A stretch of 64,000 bases of DNA from Paraburkholderia tagetis (GTDB lineage Bacteria; Pseudomonadota; Gammaproteobacteria; Burkholderiales; Burkholderiaceae), in assembly GCF_022213065.1 (NCBI RefSeq), contig NZ_JAKLJA010000004.1, forward strand, positions 124,001-188,000, read 5' to 3'. The notes under the pieces are model-generated. The model saw only the letters and a program-made list of their open reading frames with translations, made no database searches and had not been told where the DNA came from. Position numbers and translations under genes: made by a program. Shown in pieces: positions 24,433-32,957 of the stretch. How positions within the stretch are numbered: the first letter of the stretch is position 1; each line of letters starts with the position of its first letter.

Positions 24433-25365
24433 TCATCGATGGTTCGCGCCTGGCGCGCCTGGTGCGCCTGTGGTCGTGGCGGCGGCTTTCGTGCGCGTTT
24501 GCTGCGCAGCAACGACCGTGACGGTGCAGGTGGTGCCTGCGGCAAGGGGCACGTCCTCGGGTACGTCGTCGAGATGGATGCGCACGGGAATGCGCTGCGC
24601 GAGCCGGACCCATGTGAACACGGGGTTGACGTCGGCGAGCAGCGTGGGGCTCGATGGATTGTCGCGATCGCTGACGCCGCGCGCGATGCTCTCCACATGC
24701 CCCTCGATGATCGGGCCGCCGGACAGCAGGCGTATTTCCGCCTTGTCGCCGACATGCACATGAGGCAGTTTGGTCTCCTCAAAGTATCCGTACACCCAGT
24801 ACGAGTCGCGGTCGATGACGGCAAGCCGCGCCGCGCCCGCGCTCGCGTAATCGCCGGGATACAGGTTGAGGTTCGTGACGTAGCCGTCCACGGGCGAGCG
24901 GACCGCGCTGCGTTCGAGATTGAGCCGGGCCACGTCGCGCGCGGCCAGCGCGGCCTGCCAGCCCGCGAAGGCCTGGCGCGCCTGGGCGCCGGAGTCTTCG
25001 CGCACCTCGGTGGAGATCACGGAGCCGTCGAGTTGCGCGCGCCGCGCGGCTTGCTGCTTGCGCATGTCGAGTTCGGACTTGCGCAGCGCGAGTTCTGCTT
25101 CGGACTGGGCGAGCGCGAGGCGAAAACGTTCGCGGTCGATATCGAACAGGACGTCGCCGCGGTGCACGAGCTGGTTGTCGGCGACGCGCACGTCGGTGAC
25201 GATGCCCGAGACGTCCGGCGCGATGCTGATGACCTTGGCCCTCACGCGGCCGTCTCGCGTCCACGGCGCGTACATGTAGTGGTTCCAGAGGGTATAGCCC
25301 AGGACGATTGCAACGCCCAGCAGGGCCAGCGTGACGATGGCGCGAATCAGCGATTGAAGATTCAT
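24433..25365 (-). CDS. HlyD-family efflux adaptor, AaeA-like
   Basis: 310 residues from the ATG at 25365, which overlaps the DUF1656 stop; a longer frame to 25425 lacks a sensible N-terminus. One N-terminal membrane helix (IRAIVTLALLGVAIVLGYTL) is followed by YAPWTRDGRVRAKVISIAPD, the hallmark start of EmrA/AaeA adaptors. Then come lipoyl halves (VADNQLVHRGDVLFDID; SAVRSPVDGYVTNLNLYPGD), a coiled hairpin and the barrel segment YWVYGYFEETKLPHVHVGD. In AaeAB it couples the FUSC-type inner-membrane pump to the outer membrane and exports hydroxylated aromatic acids. Confidence 0.88.
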   Translation of the reverse strand: MNLQSLIRAIVTLALLGVAIVLGYTLWNHYMYAPWTRDGRVRAKVISIAPDVSGIVTDVRVADNQLVHRGDVLFDIDRERFRLALAQSEAELALRKSELDMRKQQAARRAQLDGSVISTEVREDSGAQARQAFAGWQAALAARDVARLNLERSAVRSPVDGYVTNLNLYPGDYASAGAARLAVIDRDSYWVYGYFEETKLPHVHVGDKAEIRLLSGGPIIEGHVESIARGVSDRDNPSSPTLLADVNPVFTWVRLAQRIPVRIHLDDVPEDVPLAAGTTCTVTVVAAQQTRTKAAATTTGAPGAPGANHR

Positions 25366-25586
25366 GGTGAGAGCGGGGTGTGAATCCAGGTTCCGAGCAG
25401 CAGGCTCACGCCGCTGAACAGACACACGAAAAGCGCGGCCCGGAACAGCGCCGGATGCCAGACATGACGGAACAGGCCGAGGCGGGCCAGCATCCGGTCG
25501 ATCAGCCAGTAGCCGGCCGCGCAGCCGAGAAAGACGGGCAGCAGGGTCGGGACGAGGAGCGAAACGAAGGCGATCTCACGGGGCAT
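25362..25586 (-). CDS. DUF1656 small membrane protein, AaeX-like
   Basis: 74 residues, two predicted helices (SLLVPTLLPVFLGCAAGYWL; FRAALFVCLFSGVSLLLGTW), typical of the DUF1656/AaeX family invariably found between an FUSC pump and its HlyD adaptor. Function unknown. It overlaps the adaptor start by 4 bp and the end of the outer-membrane factor gene by 11 bp, so the four genes form one operon. Confidence 0.85.
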   Translation of the reverse strand: MPREIAFVSLLVPTLLPVFLGCAAGYWLIDRMLARLGLFRHVWHPALFRAALFVCLFSGVSLLLGTWIHTPLSP

Positions 25587-27042
25587 GGCCGGTTCCTTCT
25601 TGCGCTGGGCTCGTGGCGGCGGTTTCCATGGCGCCGCCCAGCGCCGTCATGAGCTGCGCCCAGGCGTCGAGCCGCGCGGCGCGGGTGAGGGCGAGGCTCT
25701 GCCGGGCGCGCAGCAGCTCGGTTTGCGTGGCAAGCACGTTCAGATAGTCGGTCATGCCGATCCGATAGCCTTTTTCGGCGTAGCCGAATGCCTCCTTTGC
25801 GGACTGCAACGAGCGTTCCACGTCGCGCTGCTGAGTGTCGAGCGAGCGCAGCGAAACCACTTGGTCGGCGACGCCCTGGAAGGCGGCGAGCACGGTCTGG
25901 TTATAGGTTTCGACAGCCTGGTCGTAGCCCGCGATGGCAACGCCGTAGCGGCCCTTGCGCAGGCCGCCGTCGAAGATCGGCAGCGAAATCGCGACGCCAA
26001 CGCTGTGGTCGACGGCGCGGCTGTTGACGAAGGTGAAGAAGCCGCCGAACGCCGCCGACGCGAGACCCGCCGCGGCGATGAGGTCGATGTTCGGGTAGAA
26101 GTCCGCGTGCGCCACCTTGATCGACTTCGCCGCGGCTTCGACGCGCCAGCGCTGCGCGACCACGTCGGGACGGTGGCCGACGAGTTCGGCGGGCAAGGTG
26201 GCCGGCAACGCGACCGGCACGTCGAGGCGCAGGTTGGGGCGCGCGAAACGCTCGCCGGCGCCCGGCCCCTGCGCGGTGAGCACTGCCAATTGATTGCGCT
26301 CCAACGCGATCTGCCGCTCGTACTGGTCGATCCGCGCGCGGGTGGCCGCGATGGGCGTGTGCGCCTCGCTGATCTCGAGGCGGCTCGCGAGGCCTGCCTT
26401 GCTGCGCCGCTCCAGAATGTCGACGATGCGCTGTTGCTGTTCCAGCGTCTGGACTTCGACATCGCGCAGGTCGTACTGCAACGCGAGCGTCACATAGGTG
26501 CGCACCACCGAGGCTTCGAGCAGCAGTTGAGCCTCGCGGGCGTCGGCGGTGGCCGCCTGAACCGTATCGAGTGCGCCTTCGAGCGTCGCGTGGTTCTTGC
26601 CCCAGAGGTCGAGCTCATAGCGCAGGCTGGCGTCGACGGCATTGCTCCATACGGTGTCGCCGCCAGGCGGGCTGGGGTTCGCGTAGGCGGAAAAGCGCCG
26701 GCGCGAGAACGCGCCGCCTGCGGAAATGGCCGGCTCGCGCGCTGCACCGGCGATGCGCGCGAGCGCTTCGGCCTGGTCGATCCGCGCTTGGGCGAGGCCC
26801 ATTTGCGGATTGCCGGCCAAGGCGAGCGAGATCAACTGGTCGAGCTGGGGATCGGACCAGCGGGTCCACCAGCGCTCTTGCGGCCAGTCCGCGTCGGCCA
26901 GCGCCGCCTGGATCGCGTCGCCGGCGGCAAGCGTCTTCGGGTCGAGCACGGCCGAGCGCGACGCGACGCCGTCGGTGTTCGCACAGGCCGATAGCAGGAG
27001 CGTGCAGGCGAGCGCTAGCGACAGGCAGAGAGACTTCGGCAT
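25576..27042 (-). CDS. NodT-family outer membrane efflux lipoprotein
   Basis: 488 residues from the ATG at 27042, giving a clean lipoprotein signal (SLCLSLALACTLLLSAC). An upstream in-frame ATG at 27123 overlaps the pump stop by 4 bp and could be used for coupling, but adds 27 Ser/Pro-rich residues before the signal. The body shows the NodT/OprM pattern: DADWPQERWWTRWSDPQLDQ, then ALAGNPQMGLAQARIDQAEA, and QTVLAAFQGVADQVVSLRSL near the C-terminus. It forms the outer-membrane exit duct for the AaeAB-like pump. Confidence 0.88.
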   Translation of the reverse strand: MPKSLCLSLALACTLLLSACANTDGVASRSAVLDPKTLAAGDAIQAALADADWPQERWWTRWSDPQLDQLISLALAGNPQMGLAQARIDQAEALARIAGAAREPAISAGGAFSRRRFSAYANPSPPGGDTVWSNAVDASLRYELDLWGKNHATLEGALDTVQAATADAREAQLLLEASVVRTYVTLALQYDLRDVEVQTLEQQQRIVDILERRSKAGLASRLEISEAHTPIAATRARIDQYERQIALERNQLAVLTAQGPGAGERFARPNLRLDVPVALPATLPAELVGHRPDVVAQRWRVEAAAKSIKVAHADFYPNIDLIAAAGLASAAFGGFFTFVNSRAVDHSVGVAISLPIFDGGLRKGRYGVAIAGYDQAVETYNQTVLAAFQGVADQVVSLRSLDTQQRDVERSLQSAKEAFGYAEKGYRIGMTDYLNVLATQTELLRARQSLALTRAARLDAWAQLMTALGGAMETAATSPAQEGTGHAP

Positions 27043-27119
27043 CGGAGCGTTGCGTTCGATAGAGGGATGTGGCGCGGAGGGACATGGCGCGGAGGAACGT
27101 GGCGCGCGACAGGGCGAGG

Positions 27120-29360
27120 TCATCGGATATCCCCGGCCCTGCCGCCCAGCGGGACCAGGTTGTCCTGGAGCGAGAGCCGAATGGCGTTCAGCGTCGAGCG
27201 CAGCCTGATGAGGGCGAGGTCGGCCGGCGCGTTCACAGGGACCGCGCGGGCCTCGTCCGCTCCGCCTGCCACATTTGCCTCGCTTGCCTTGGTTGCCTCA
27301 TGTGCGGATAGCGGCAGCGCCGACAGAGCCGCTTCGACGCTGCGCAGCGCATTCAGGCAGGTGTCGCGGGCGGGCGACGCGAACGCTTGCGCAACGGCCT
27401 TGCGAAGATCCGTTTCGAAGGTGCGCCACGATGCGGGGAGCGGGGCGCTTGTGACCATTTCGCGCAGATCGATGACGCCCCGGCCGATTTCGATGGAGGC
27501 GAACGACCACGCATGCAGAACGGCCTGGCTGTAGCGCCCCGTGGCCGGGCGCGCGCCGATTTGCTGGACGAAGTCGCGCACGCCGCTGTCGAAGCGCAGC
27601 CGCAGGCCATCGAGCGGGCCGTCGCATGCTGTACGGGCGACCAGCTTGCGAAGCTCGCGCAGGTAGAGGCCGGTGACCCAGTTGCCGGCGTAGGGCGCGA
27701 CGATCGAATAGGCGAGCGAGGCCGCGGCGATGCCGAGCATGGCGGCGAAGCCGGCGTCCAGCGCGCTGGTGGGCGAATAGATACTGGGGTTGAGCGGATT
27801 GCTGAGAAAGCAGAAGTAGATATTGAAGCCGAGGCCGATGGTGGCCGTCTTCGGCCAGCTATTCAGGTAGCTACCGATCATGATGACCGGCGCGATGGCC
27901 GCCGCGAGCAGCACGAAGCCATCGAGGCGGGGCAGCACGACGAAGTTGAAGAACAGGCTCGCCAGCCAGGCGGCGCCGCACCCCAACGCCATCTGGCGCG
28001 TCGCGGCGGCCGGCGCGGGCATGATCGAATAGAGCGCGCTGGCAATGGCGGCGGAAATAACTGCGCCCGAGGCACCCGTCCACCCCGTGGCGATCCAGAA
28101 CAGCGAAACGGCGCCGATCGCGCAGGTGGCGCGAAATCCCGCCGCCATGGAGACCATCCGGTTGGCCGTGGTCACGATCCGCACTGGACGTTGGGCGCGG
28201 GCCGGATCCTGCGAAAAATTCGCGGACCGCAGCAAGATGAAGTCGCGCAGATACGCTTGCAGGGACGTGGCCGCGTTTTCCAGATGGGGGACCGCGCTCT
28301 CGGCGAGCTGTCGTGTGGCCGCATCTTCGTGCATGAGGGCCCGGCGTTGATCGGCTTGGAGGCTCGGCAGCCGCTCCAGCAGCGTGGTGAGCGCCGCGTC
28401 GAATTCGCGAAGGCGCTCCAGGTCGGGATGCGCGGGATCGATGCGCTCGGGCAGCAGCGCGGCGAGCCGCGCGAACAGTGCATCCGCCATGTCGGCCGCA
28501 TTGGCCGCATCGGCCAGATCGCTGCGCAGATTGGTGCGCAGCCGTTGGCGGAACTGATAAAGCAGATGAAGCCGGGTATTGGCGTCGAGAAACTCGCTGG
28601 CCAGACGGGTCATGATGGCATTGCGAATCCGCAGATCGGGGTTTTCGAATACCGCCGCGCTGCGCAGATTCTCCAGTTGTGCGCGCTCCGCGATCAGGGC
28701 CAACTGGGTGCGTCCGAGTTCGAGTGGCTCGAGTTTGCCGGTCAGGGCGGTGCGCGCGAAGCCGAGAAAGCCCGAAAAGTGACTGGCGCCGAGTCGAAGC
28801 AATATGTCGCGCACGTGCAGCGGAAGAATCAGCGCACTGACGAGGCTCGCGCAGAGGATGCCGATGGACACTTCGCTGAGACCGGTGACGACGTTATCGA
28901 GGATGCCGTAGGGGTGATCGATGGCGGGCAGCGCGGCGATACAGGTGGCATAGCCGGCGAGCACGAAGCCATAGGACTGGTAATTGCGGTACGACGCGGC
29001 GCCCCAGACGCAGAGCCCGATCCAGACGGAGAGCGCAGTGAGGAACAGCACGCGCTCCTGGGGGAACAGCGCGAACAGCACGAGTGCGGCGAGATTGCCC
29101 ACGACCATGCCGAGGCCACGGTAGAAGCCGCGCGCCATGACCATGCCGGTGTGCTGATGCATCATCAGGATGACGACGCTCACCATCGCCGTGCGCGGCG
29201 CCGACAGTTCGAGGCGCATGGAGATCCCGGTGGCGAGGAGCACGGCGAGCACGGTCTTCAGGACATGGAGCAGCCGTGCTCCGTCGTCCTGAACATATTG
29301 GCGAAACGCCGAAACGATGGCGGTGTACCCGTGCGGGCGGGTAGCCGAGGGTGTGCTCAT
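27120..29360 (-). CDS. FUSC-family inner membrane pump, AaeB-like
   Basis: 746 residues. The N-terminal hydrophobic block (VLKTVLAVLLATGISMRLEL, then APRTAMVSVVILMMHQHTGM) and a second block after residue ~380 are the duplicated FUSC membrane modules, separated by a soluble helical domain. AaeB-type pumps expel p-hydroxybenzoate-like acids and other aromatic carboxylates that would otherwise accumulate. It is the first gene of the operon pump, outer-membrane factor, DUF1656, adaptor. No operator was identified in the 176 bp upstream, which separate it from a LysR gene on the same strand. Confidence 0.87.
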   Translation of the reverse strand: MSTPSATRPHGYTAIVSAFRQYVQDDGARLLHVLKTVLAVLLATGISMRLELSAPRTAMVSVVILMMHQHTGMVMARGFYRGLGMVVGNLAALVLFALFPQERVLFLTALSVWIGLCVWGAASYRNYQSYGFVLAGYATCIAALPAIDHPYGILDNVVTGLSEVSIGILCASLVSALILPLHVRDILLRLGASHFSGFLGFARTALTGKLEPLELGRTQLALIAERAQLENLRSAAVFENPDLRIRNAIMTRLASEFLDANTRLHLLYQFRQRLRTNLRSDLADAANAADMADALFARLAALLPERIDPAHPDLERLREFDAALTTLLERLPSLQADQRRALMHEDAATRQLAESAVPHLENAATSLQAYLRDFILLRSANFSQDPARAQRPVRIVTTANRMVSMAAGFRATCAIGAVSLFWIATGWTGASGAVISAAIASALYSIMPAPAAATRQMALGCGAAWLASLFFNFVVLPRLDGFVLLAAAIAPVIMIGSYLNSWPKTATIGLGFNIYFCFLSNPLNPSIYSPTSALDAGFAAMLGIAAASLAYSIVAPYAGNWVTGLYLRELRKLVARTACDGPLDGLRLRFDSGVRDFVQQIGARPATGRYSQAVLHAWSFASIEIGRGVIDLREMVTSAPLPASWRTFETDLRKAVAQAFASPARDTCLNALRSVEAALSALPLSAHEATKASEANVAGGADEARAVPVNAPADLALIRLRSTLNAIRLSLQDNLVPLGGRAGDIR

Positions 29361-29536
29361 GGTTCTCTCTTCCCGCGTGCACGACCGGTACGGCGACCCG
29401 TCGCGAGCGGCGCGGCAGTCATGCGACGGGGGCCTGAATGGTCAACTGTACGAAACCCGTGCGCAATCCGGTAGCGCCGAAAATGGAAACGCTTCGTTCG
29501 GCTTTCCCGAACGGGTGCCTGTCTTCAGCATTGCTT

Positions 29537-30595
29537 TCAGCACAACGCGCGGGCGCATTCAGCCGGCCCTTGAATGGACTCGGGAGTCGATTCGGCGCTG
29601 GCGGCGAGCCCGTCCCACGGACTGGCGAGCAGGGCAAGCCGCATGTGCTCGATGAATGCGCGCAGCTTGCGGGAGGTGAACGGGGTGCGCGGGTAGACCG
29701 CGTAGATGAAATCGTCCTCGGGTTGCAACTCGGGAAGGACCTGCACCAGACGCCCTTCCAGCAGATCTTTGGCGACGATGAAGGTCGGCAGGATCGCGAG
29801 ACCCACGCCGCGCACGGCGGCGTCGCGCAGGGCCTCGCCATTGTTCGACGCGAACGCGCTGCGAGGCGAGAGCGTGCGCGGCTTGCCCCCCGGCGTGGCT
29901 GAGCGAAAGGACCAGGTATGGGAGACCGGTGCGTTGGTGTAGCACAGACACCTGTGCTGCGCCACCTCGTCGAGCGACGCCGGCGCGCCGTTTTTCGAAA
30001 CGTAATCTGGACTGCCTACGAGAACGCGGCTGCTGACGCCAATGCGCCGCGCGATCAGTGCGCTGTCCGGCAGGCGTGCGACGCGTATCGCGAGATCGAA
30101 TCGTTCGGCCTCGATATTCAGGATCCGGTCGTCGAGCTCCAGTGCGAGATGGAGGTTCGGGTGCGCCGCGGCGAAATCCGCGACGACATCGCCCAGCCAC
30201 AACTGGGTCAGGCTGAGCGGCGCCGTAATGCGCAACTCGCCGCACAGGCCGTTGGTGTGCTCGGAGAGGGTCTCGGCGGCGGTATTGAGCCGATGCATGG
30301 CTTCGCGTGCAGCTTCGTAGAACATCAGCCCTGCGTCGGTTGGCAGGACGACACGGGTCGAGCGCATCAGCAACTGGGCGCCGAGGCCGCGCTCCAGGTC
30401 GCTCACGCGCTTGCTGACGACCGACTTCGACAGATTCATGCGGCGCGCCGCACCGGTGATGCTCTGCTGCTCGACGACCAGCAGGAACGCCTGAATGTCT
30501 TCATTGCTGAGGGGTTTCACGGATTTTGTCCTCCCGGATCTGGCGCCCGGCCTTGGCGTGTGCTCCGGCGATCGGGGTGCCGACGGCAGGGGCAA
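29537..30595 (-). CDS. LysR-family transcriptional regulator
   Basis: 352 residues from ATG 30595; a GTG at the codon before KPLSNED would give a more usual ~328. The helix-turn-helix is NEDIQAFLLVVEQQSITGAA with RRMNLSKSVVSKRVSDLERG following. The substrate-binding domain (GELRITAPLSLTQLWLGDVV, then FDLAIRVARLPDSAL) is of the CrgA/DsdC-like branch. It lies upstream of and parallel to the AaeB-like operon and head-to-head with another LysR gene. It may act on the efflux operon, as AaeR does in enterobacteria, but that is inference. Confidence 0.87.
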   Translation of the reverse strand: MPLPSAPRSPEHTPRPGARSGRTKSVKPLSNEDIQAFLLVVEQQSITGAARRMNLSKSVVSKRVSDLERGLGAQLLMRSTRVVLPTDAGLMFYEAAREAMHRLNTAAETLSEHTNGLCGELRITAPLSLTQLWLGDVVADFAAAHPNLHLALELDDRILNIEAERFDLAIRVARLPDSALIARRIGVSSRVLVGSPDYVSKNGAPASLDEVAQHRCLCYTNAPVSHTWSFRSATPGGKPRTLSPRSAFASNNGEALRDAAVRGVGLAILPTFIVAKDLLEGRLVQVLPELQPEDDFIYAVYPRTPFTSRKLRAFIEHMRLALLASPWDGLAASAESTPESIQGPAECARALC

Positions 30596-30706
30596 CGCGT
30601 TTTGGATCTGAAACGTATCAGCGAAGGATAGGAGAGGCGCGCGGGTCGCGGTAGACGGCGTGGTTTATCCTCAGTGTCTCGTTTATGGAACGATGGAGAA
30701 TGGCCG

Positions 30707-31612
30707 ATGCAGGACCTCAACGACCTGTATTACTTTGCGCAGGTGGTCGATCATCAGGGCTTTGCCCCGGCCGGGCGGGCGCTCGGCATACCGAAGTCGA
30801 CGCTCAGCAGGCGCATTGCCGTGCTGGAGGAGCAGCTTGGCGTGCGCCTGATTCAACGCTCCACGCGGCGTTTTTCGGTGACGGAGATTGGTCAGAGCTA
30901 TTACGGCCACTGCAAGGCGATGCTGATCGAAGCGGAGGCCGCCCAGCAGGCGATCGACCTGAACCGCTCGGAGCCGCAGGGGATCGTGCGCATCACGTGC
31001 CCGGTGGGCATTTTGCACGCGCGCATCGGCGCGATGCTTGGCGACTTTCTCGCCGCGACGCCGCGCGTGAGCGTTCATCTCGAGGCGACCAATCGGGTCG
31101 TCGATGTGATTGGCGAAGGGGTGGACATAGCCATCCGCGTGCGTCCGCCGCCCCTCAAGGACAGCGATCTCGTGATGAAGGTGCTGGGCGAGCGCTGCTG
31201 GTGTCTCGTCGCGAGCCCGGGGCTGTTGCAGCAGTATGGCGTGCCAAGGGTGCCGGCGGATCTGGCGTCGATGCCGAGCCTCGATTTCGGGCCGGCGTCC
31301 GGCGAGCACGTCTGGCAGCTCGACGGACCGGACGGCCAGCAGGCGATGATCCGCCATACGCCGCGCTTCGTGACCGACGACATGATCGCGCTGAAGCAGG
31401 CCGCCGCCGTGGGCGCGGGCATCTTGCAACTGCCGGTCATGATGATGTCCGAGGAGCTGAAGCTGGGCAAGCTCGTGCGCATCGTTCCTTCATGGAAGCC
31501 GCGCAGCGGGATTATTCATGCTGTGTTTCCGTCGCGGCGCGGCTTGCTTCCTTCAGTGCGTTCGCTGATTGATTTTCTTGCTTTGCGGTTTGGGGAGATT
31601 GATGAGGATTAG
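30707..31612 (+). CDS. LysR-family transcriptional regulator
   Basis: 301 residues from ATG 30707, preceded by GGAGAATGG; an in-frame GTG/ATG further up at 30674 adds 11 residues. DNA-binding domain: MQDLNDLYYFAQVVDHQGFA, GRALGIPKSTLSRRIAVLEE, LIQRSTRRFSVTEIG. The effector domain starts PQGIVRITCPVGILHARIGA. This branch commonly sits beside an oxidoreductase or pirin gene, but here the downstream side is an insertion sequence. Its neighbour on the other side is the divergent LysR gene, 111 bp away. The last ~50 bases become noticeably T-rich as they approach the repeat/IS region. Confidence 0.88.
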   Translation: MQDLNDLYYFAQVVDHQGFAPAGRALGIPKSTLSRRIAVLEEQLGVRLIQRSTRRFSVTEIGQSYYGHCKAMLIEAEAAQQAIDLNRSEPQGIVRITCPVGILHARIGAMLGDFLAATPRVSVHLEATNRVVDVIGEGVDIAIRVRPPPLKDSDLVMKVLGERCWCLVASPGLLQQYGVPRVPADLASMPSLDFGPASGEHVWQLDGPDGQQAMIRHTPRFVTDDMIALKQAAAVGAGILQLPVMMMSEELKLGKLVRIVPSWKPRSGIIHAVFPSRRGLLPSVRSLIDFLALRFGEIDED

Positions 31613-31706
31613 GGGCTTTGAGGTGGGCTTTATTTGGGTTTTGCTGGGTCTGGTTTTTTTCGCGTTTTGACCTTCCCTCTGTTTTTCGCCTTCCAGAGGC
31701 CCCGGG

Positions 31707-32597
31707 TTATGCAGCCGCATCCTTTGCTTGCTGAGCAATCAGCCAGTCTTGCAGGAACTGGGTCGGTGATACGAAGCCGAGGGACGAATGACGACGACTG
31801 CGGTTATAAAACACTTCGATGTATTCGAACAGGTCTGCTTGCGCCTCGCGGTGCGTCCGGTAGCGCGTAGCATGTACCCGTTCGTTCTTCAGGCTGTTGA
31901 AGAAGCTCTCTGTCGGCGCATTGTCCCAGCAATTTCCCTTGCGACTCATCGAGCAGCGCATGCCGTAATCGGCCAGCTTGCGCTGAAACTCGTGGCTCGC
32001 GTACTGGCTGCCACGGTCCGAGTGATGCAGCGCGCCCGGCTCGGGCTTGCGGCGGAACCACGCCATCATCAGCGCGTCAGTCACAAGGTCCGCCGTCATG
32101 CGCGGCTTGATGGACCAGCCCACGACTTCCCGATTGAACAGGTCCAGTACGACCGCCAGATACAGCCATCCTTCGTCGGTCCAGATGTACGTGATGTCCG
32201 AGCTGAACACCTGATTTGGAGCGTCCGGCGTGAAGTCGCGATTCAGCAAGTTCGGTGCGACCGGCAGCTTGTGCCTGGAATCGGTTGTGACGCGGTAACG
32301 CCGCTTGTGGCGCGCCCGAATGCCGTTCTGGCTCATCAGACGCTCCACGCGCGCCTTGCTCGCCGGAAACCCGCGTGCGCGAATCTCCTCGGTCATGCGC
32401 GGCGAACCATAGGCGCCCTTGACCTCGGCGTGAATCATTCGAATCAACGTGAGCAACTGCGCGTCTGTGAGCCGCTTGCGCTCGGCGGTGCCGCCGCGCT
32501 TCCAGGCGCGATAGCCGTTTATGCTCACGCAAAGGACCTCGCACAGGGCCGACAACGGATAATGCCGGCACTGCTCGTCAATCCAGGCGTACTTCAC
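31707..32597 (-). CDS. IS3-family transposase OrfB (DDE integrase)
   Basis: 296 residues from GTG overlapping the orfA stop (GTGA). The N-terminal HTH_21-like segment (KGAYGSPRMTEEIRARGF) is followed by the rve integrase core: Asp in FSSDITYIWTDEGWLYLAVV, Asp in HHSDRGSQYASHEF and Glu in NAPTESFFNSLKNERVH, the DDE triad. It ends in the usual YNRSRRHSSLGFVSPTQF. It is normally produced as an OrfAB fusion by -1 frameshifting; the -1 frame is open from the slippage site into this gene. The enzyme cuts and joins the 29-bp ends. Confidence 0.93.
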   Translation of the reverse strand: MKYAWIDEQCRHYPLSALCEVLCVSINGYRAWKRGGTAERKRLTDAQLLTLIRMIHAEVKGAYGSPRMTEEIRARGFPASKARVERLMSQNGIRARHKRRYRVTTDSRHKLPVAPNLLNRDFTPDAPNQVFSSDITYIWTDEGWLYLAVVLDLFNREVVGWSIKPRMTADLVTDALMMAWFRRKPEPGALHHSDRGSQYASHEFQRKLADYGMRCSMSRKGNCWDNAPTESFFNSLKNERVHATRYRTHREAQADLFEYIEVFYNRSRRHSSLGFVSPTQFLQDWLIAQQAKDAAA

Positions 32598-32887
32598 AGG
32601 AGGTCCTTCGCGAAGAACGCCGCCGCCTTTTTTGCAATTTCGAGCTCCATTTGCAGCCGCTTGTTCTCGGCACGCAAGCGTGAGAGTTCCATTTGCTCCG
32701 GCGTGACTACCTTCGCGCCCGCACCGTTGAGCTTGCCGGCCTGCTCGGCCTTCATCCAGTTGCGCACCGTCTGCGCAGACACGCCCAACTCGTGGGCCAC
32801 CGCGCCCACGCCTTGCCCATCCTTGACTCGCTGCACGGCCGCTGTCCTGAACTCTGCCGTGTACACCTGTTTGGGTACCTTGAACAT
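32594..32887 (-). CDS. IS3-family OrfA (helix-turn-helix protein)
   Basis: 97 residues. The HTH_Tnp_1 domain (YTAEFRTAAVQRVKDGQGVG, then AHELGVSAQTVRNWMKAEQ) is followed by a leucine-zipper-like coil (MELSRLRAENKRLQMELEIA) that dimerises OrfA and OrfAB. Near the end GCA AAA AAG (A6G, 32627-32633 on the minus strand) is the classical IS3 slippery heptamer. Confidence 0.92.
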   Translation of the reverse strand: MFKVPKQVYTAEFRTAAVQRVKDGQGVGAVAHELGVSAQTVRNWMKAEQAGKLNGAGAKVVTPEQMELSRLRAENKRLQMELEIAKKAAAFFAKDLL

Positions 32888-32957
32888 TTCCTGTTTCCTT
32901 CCTTTGGGTCGAGTTTACACACGACCTGCTGGAAGGCGAAATTTCGGGGGAAGCTCA

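Larger units (their letters stand above)
31668..32957 (-). mobile_element. Complete IS3-family insertion sequence
   Basis: 1290 bp. The termini are imperfect 29-bp inverted repeats: left 31668-31696 starts TGACCTTCCC; right 32929-32957 read outwards starts TGAGCTTCCC. Both share TTTCGCCTTCCAG. The element is flanked by a 3-bp direct repeat TTT (31665-31667 and 32958-32960). It carries orfA and orfB on the minus strand with an A6G slippage site. Removing the element and one TTT restores the left edge of repeat copy B, so the insertion is precise. Termini and both frames look intact. Confidence 0.92.

Noticed and set aside
27387..29474. 695-codon plus-strand frame opposite the FUSC pump gene
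   Set aside because: Shadow of the pump gene; Arg/Gly/Asp/Gln-rich with no hydrophobic or domain pattern.
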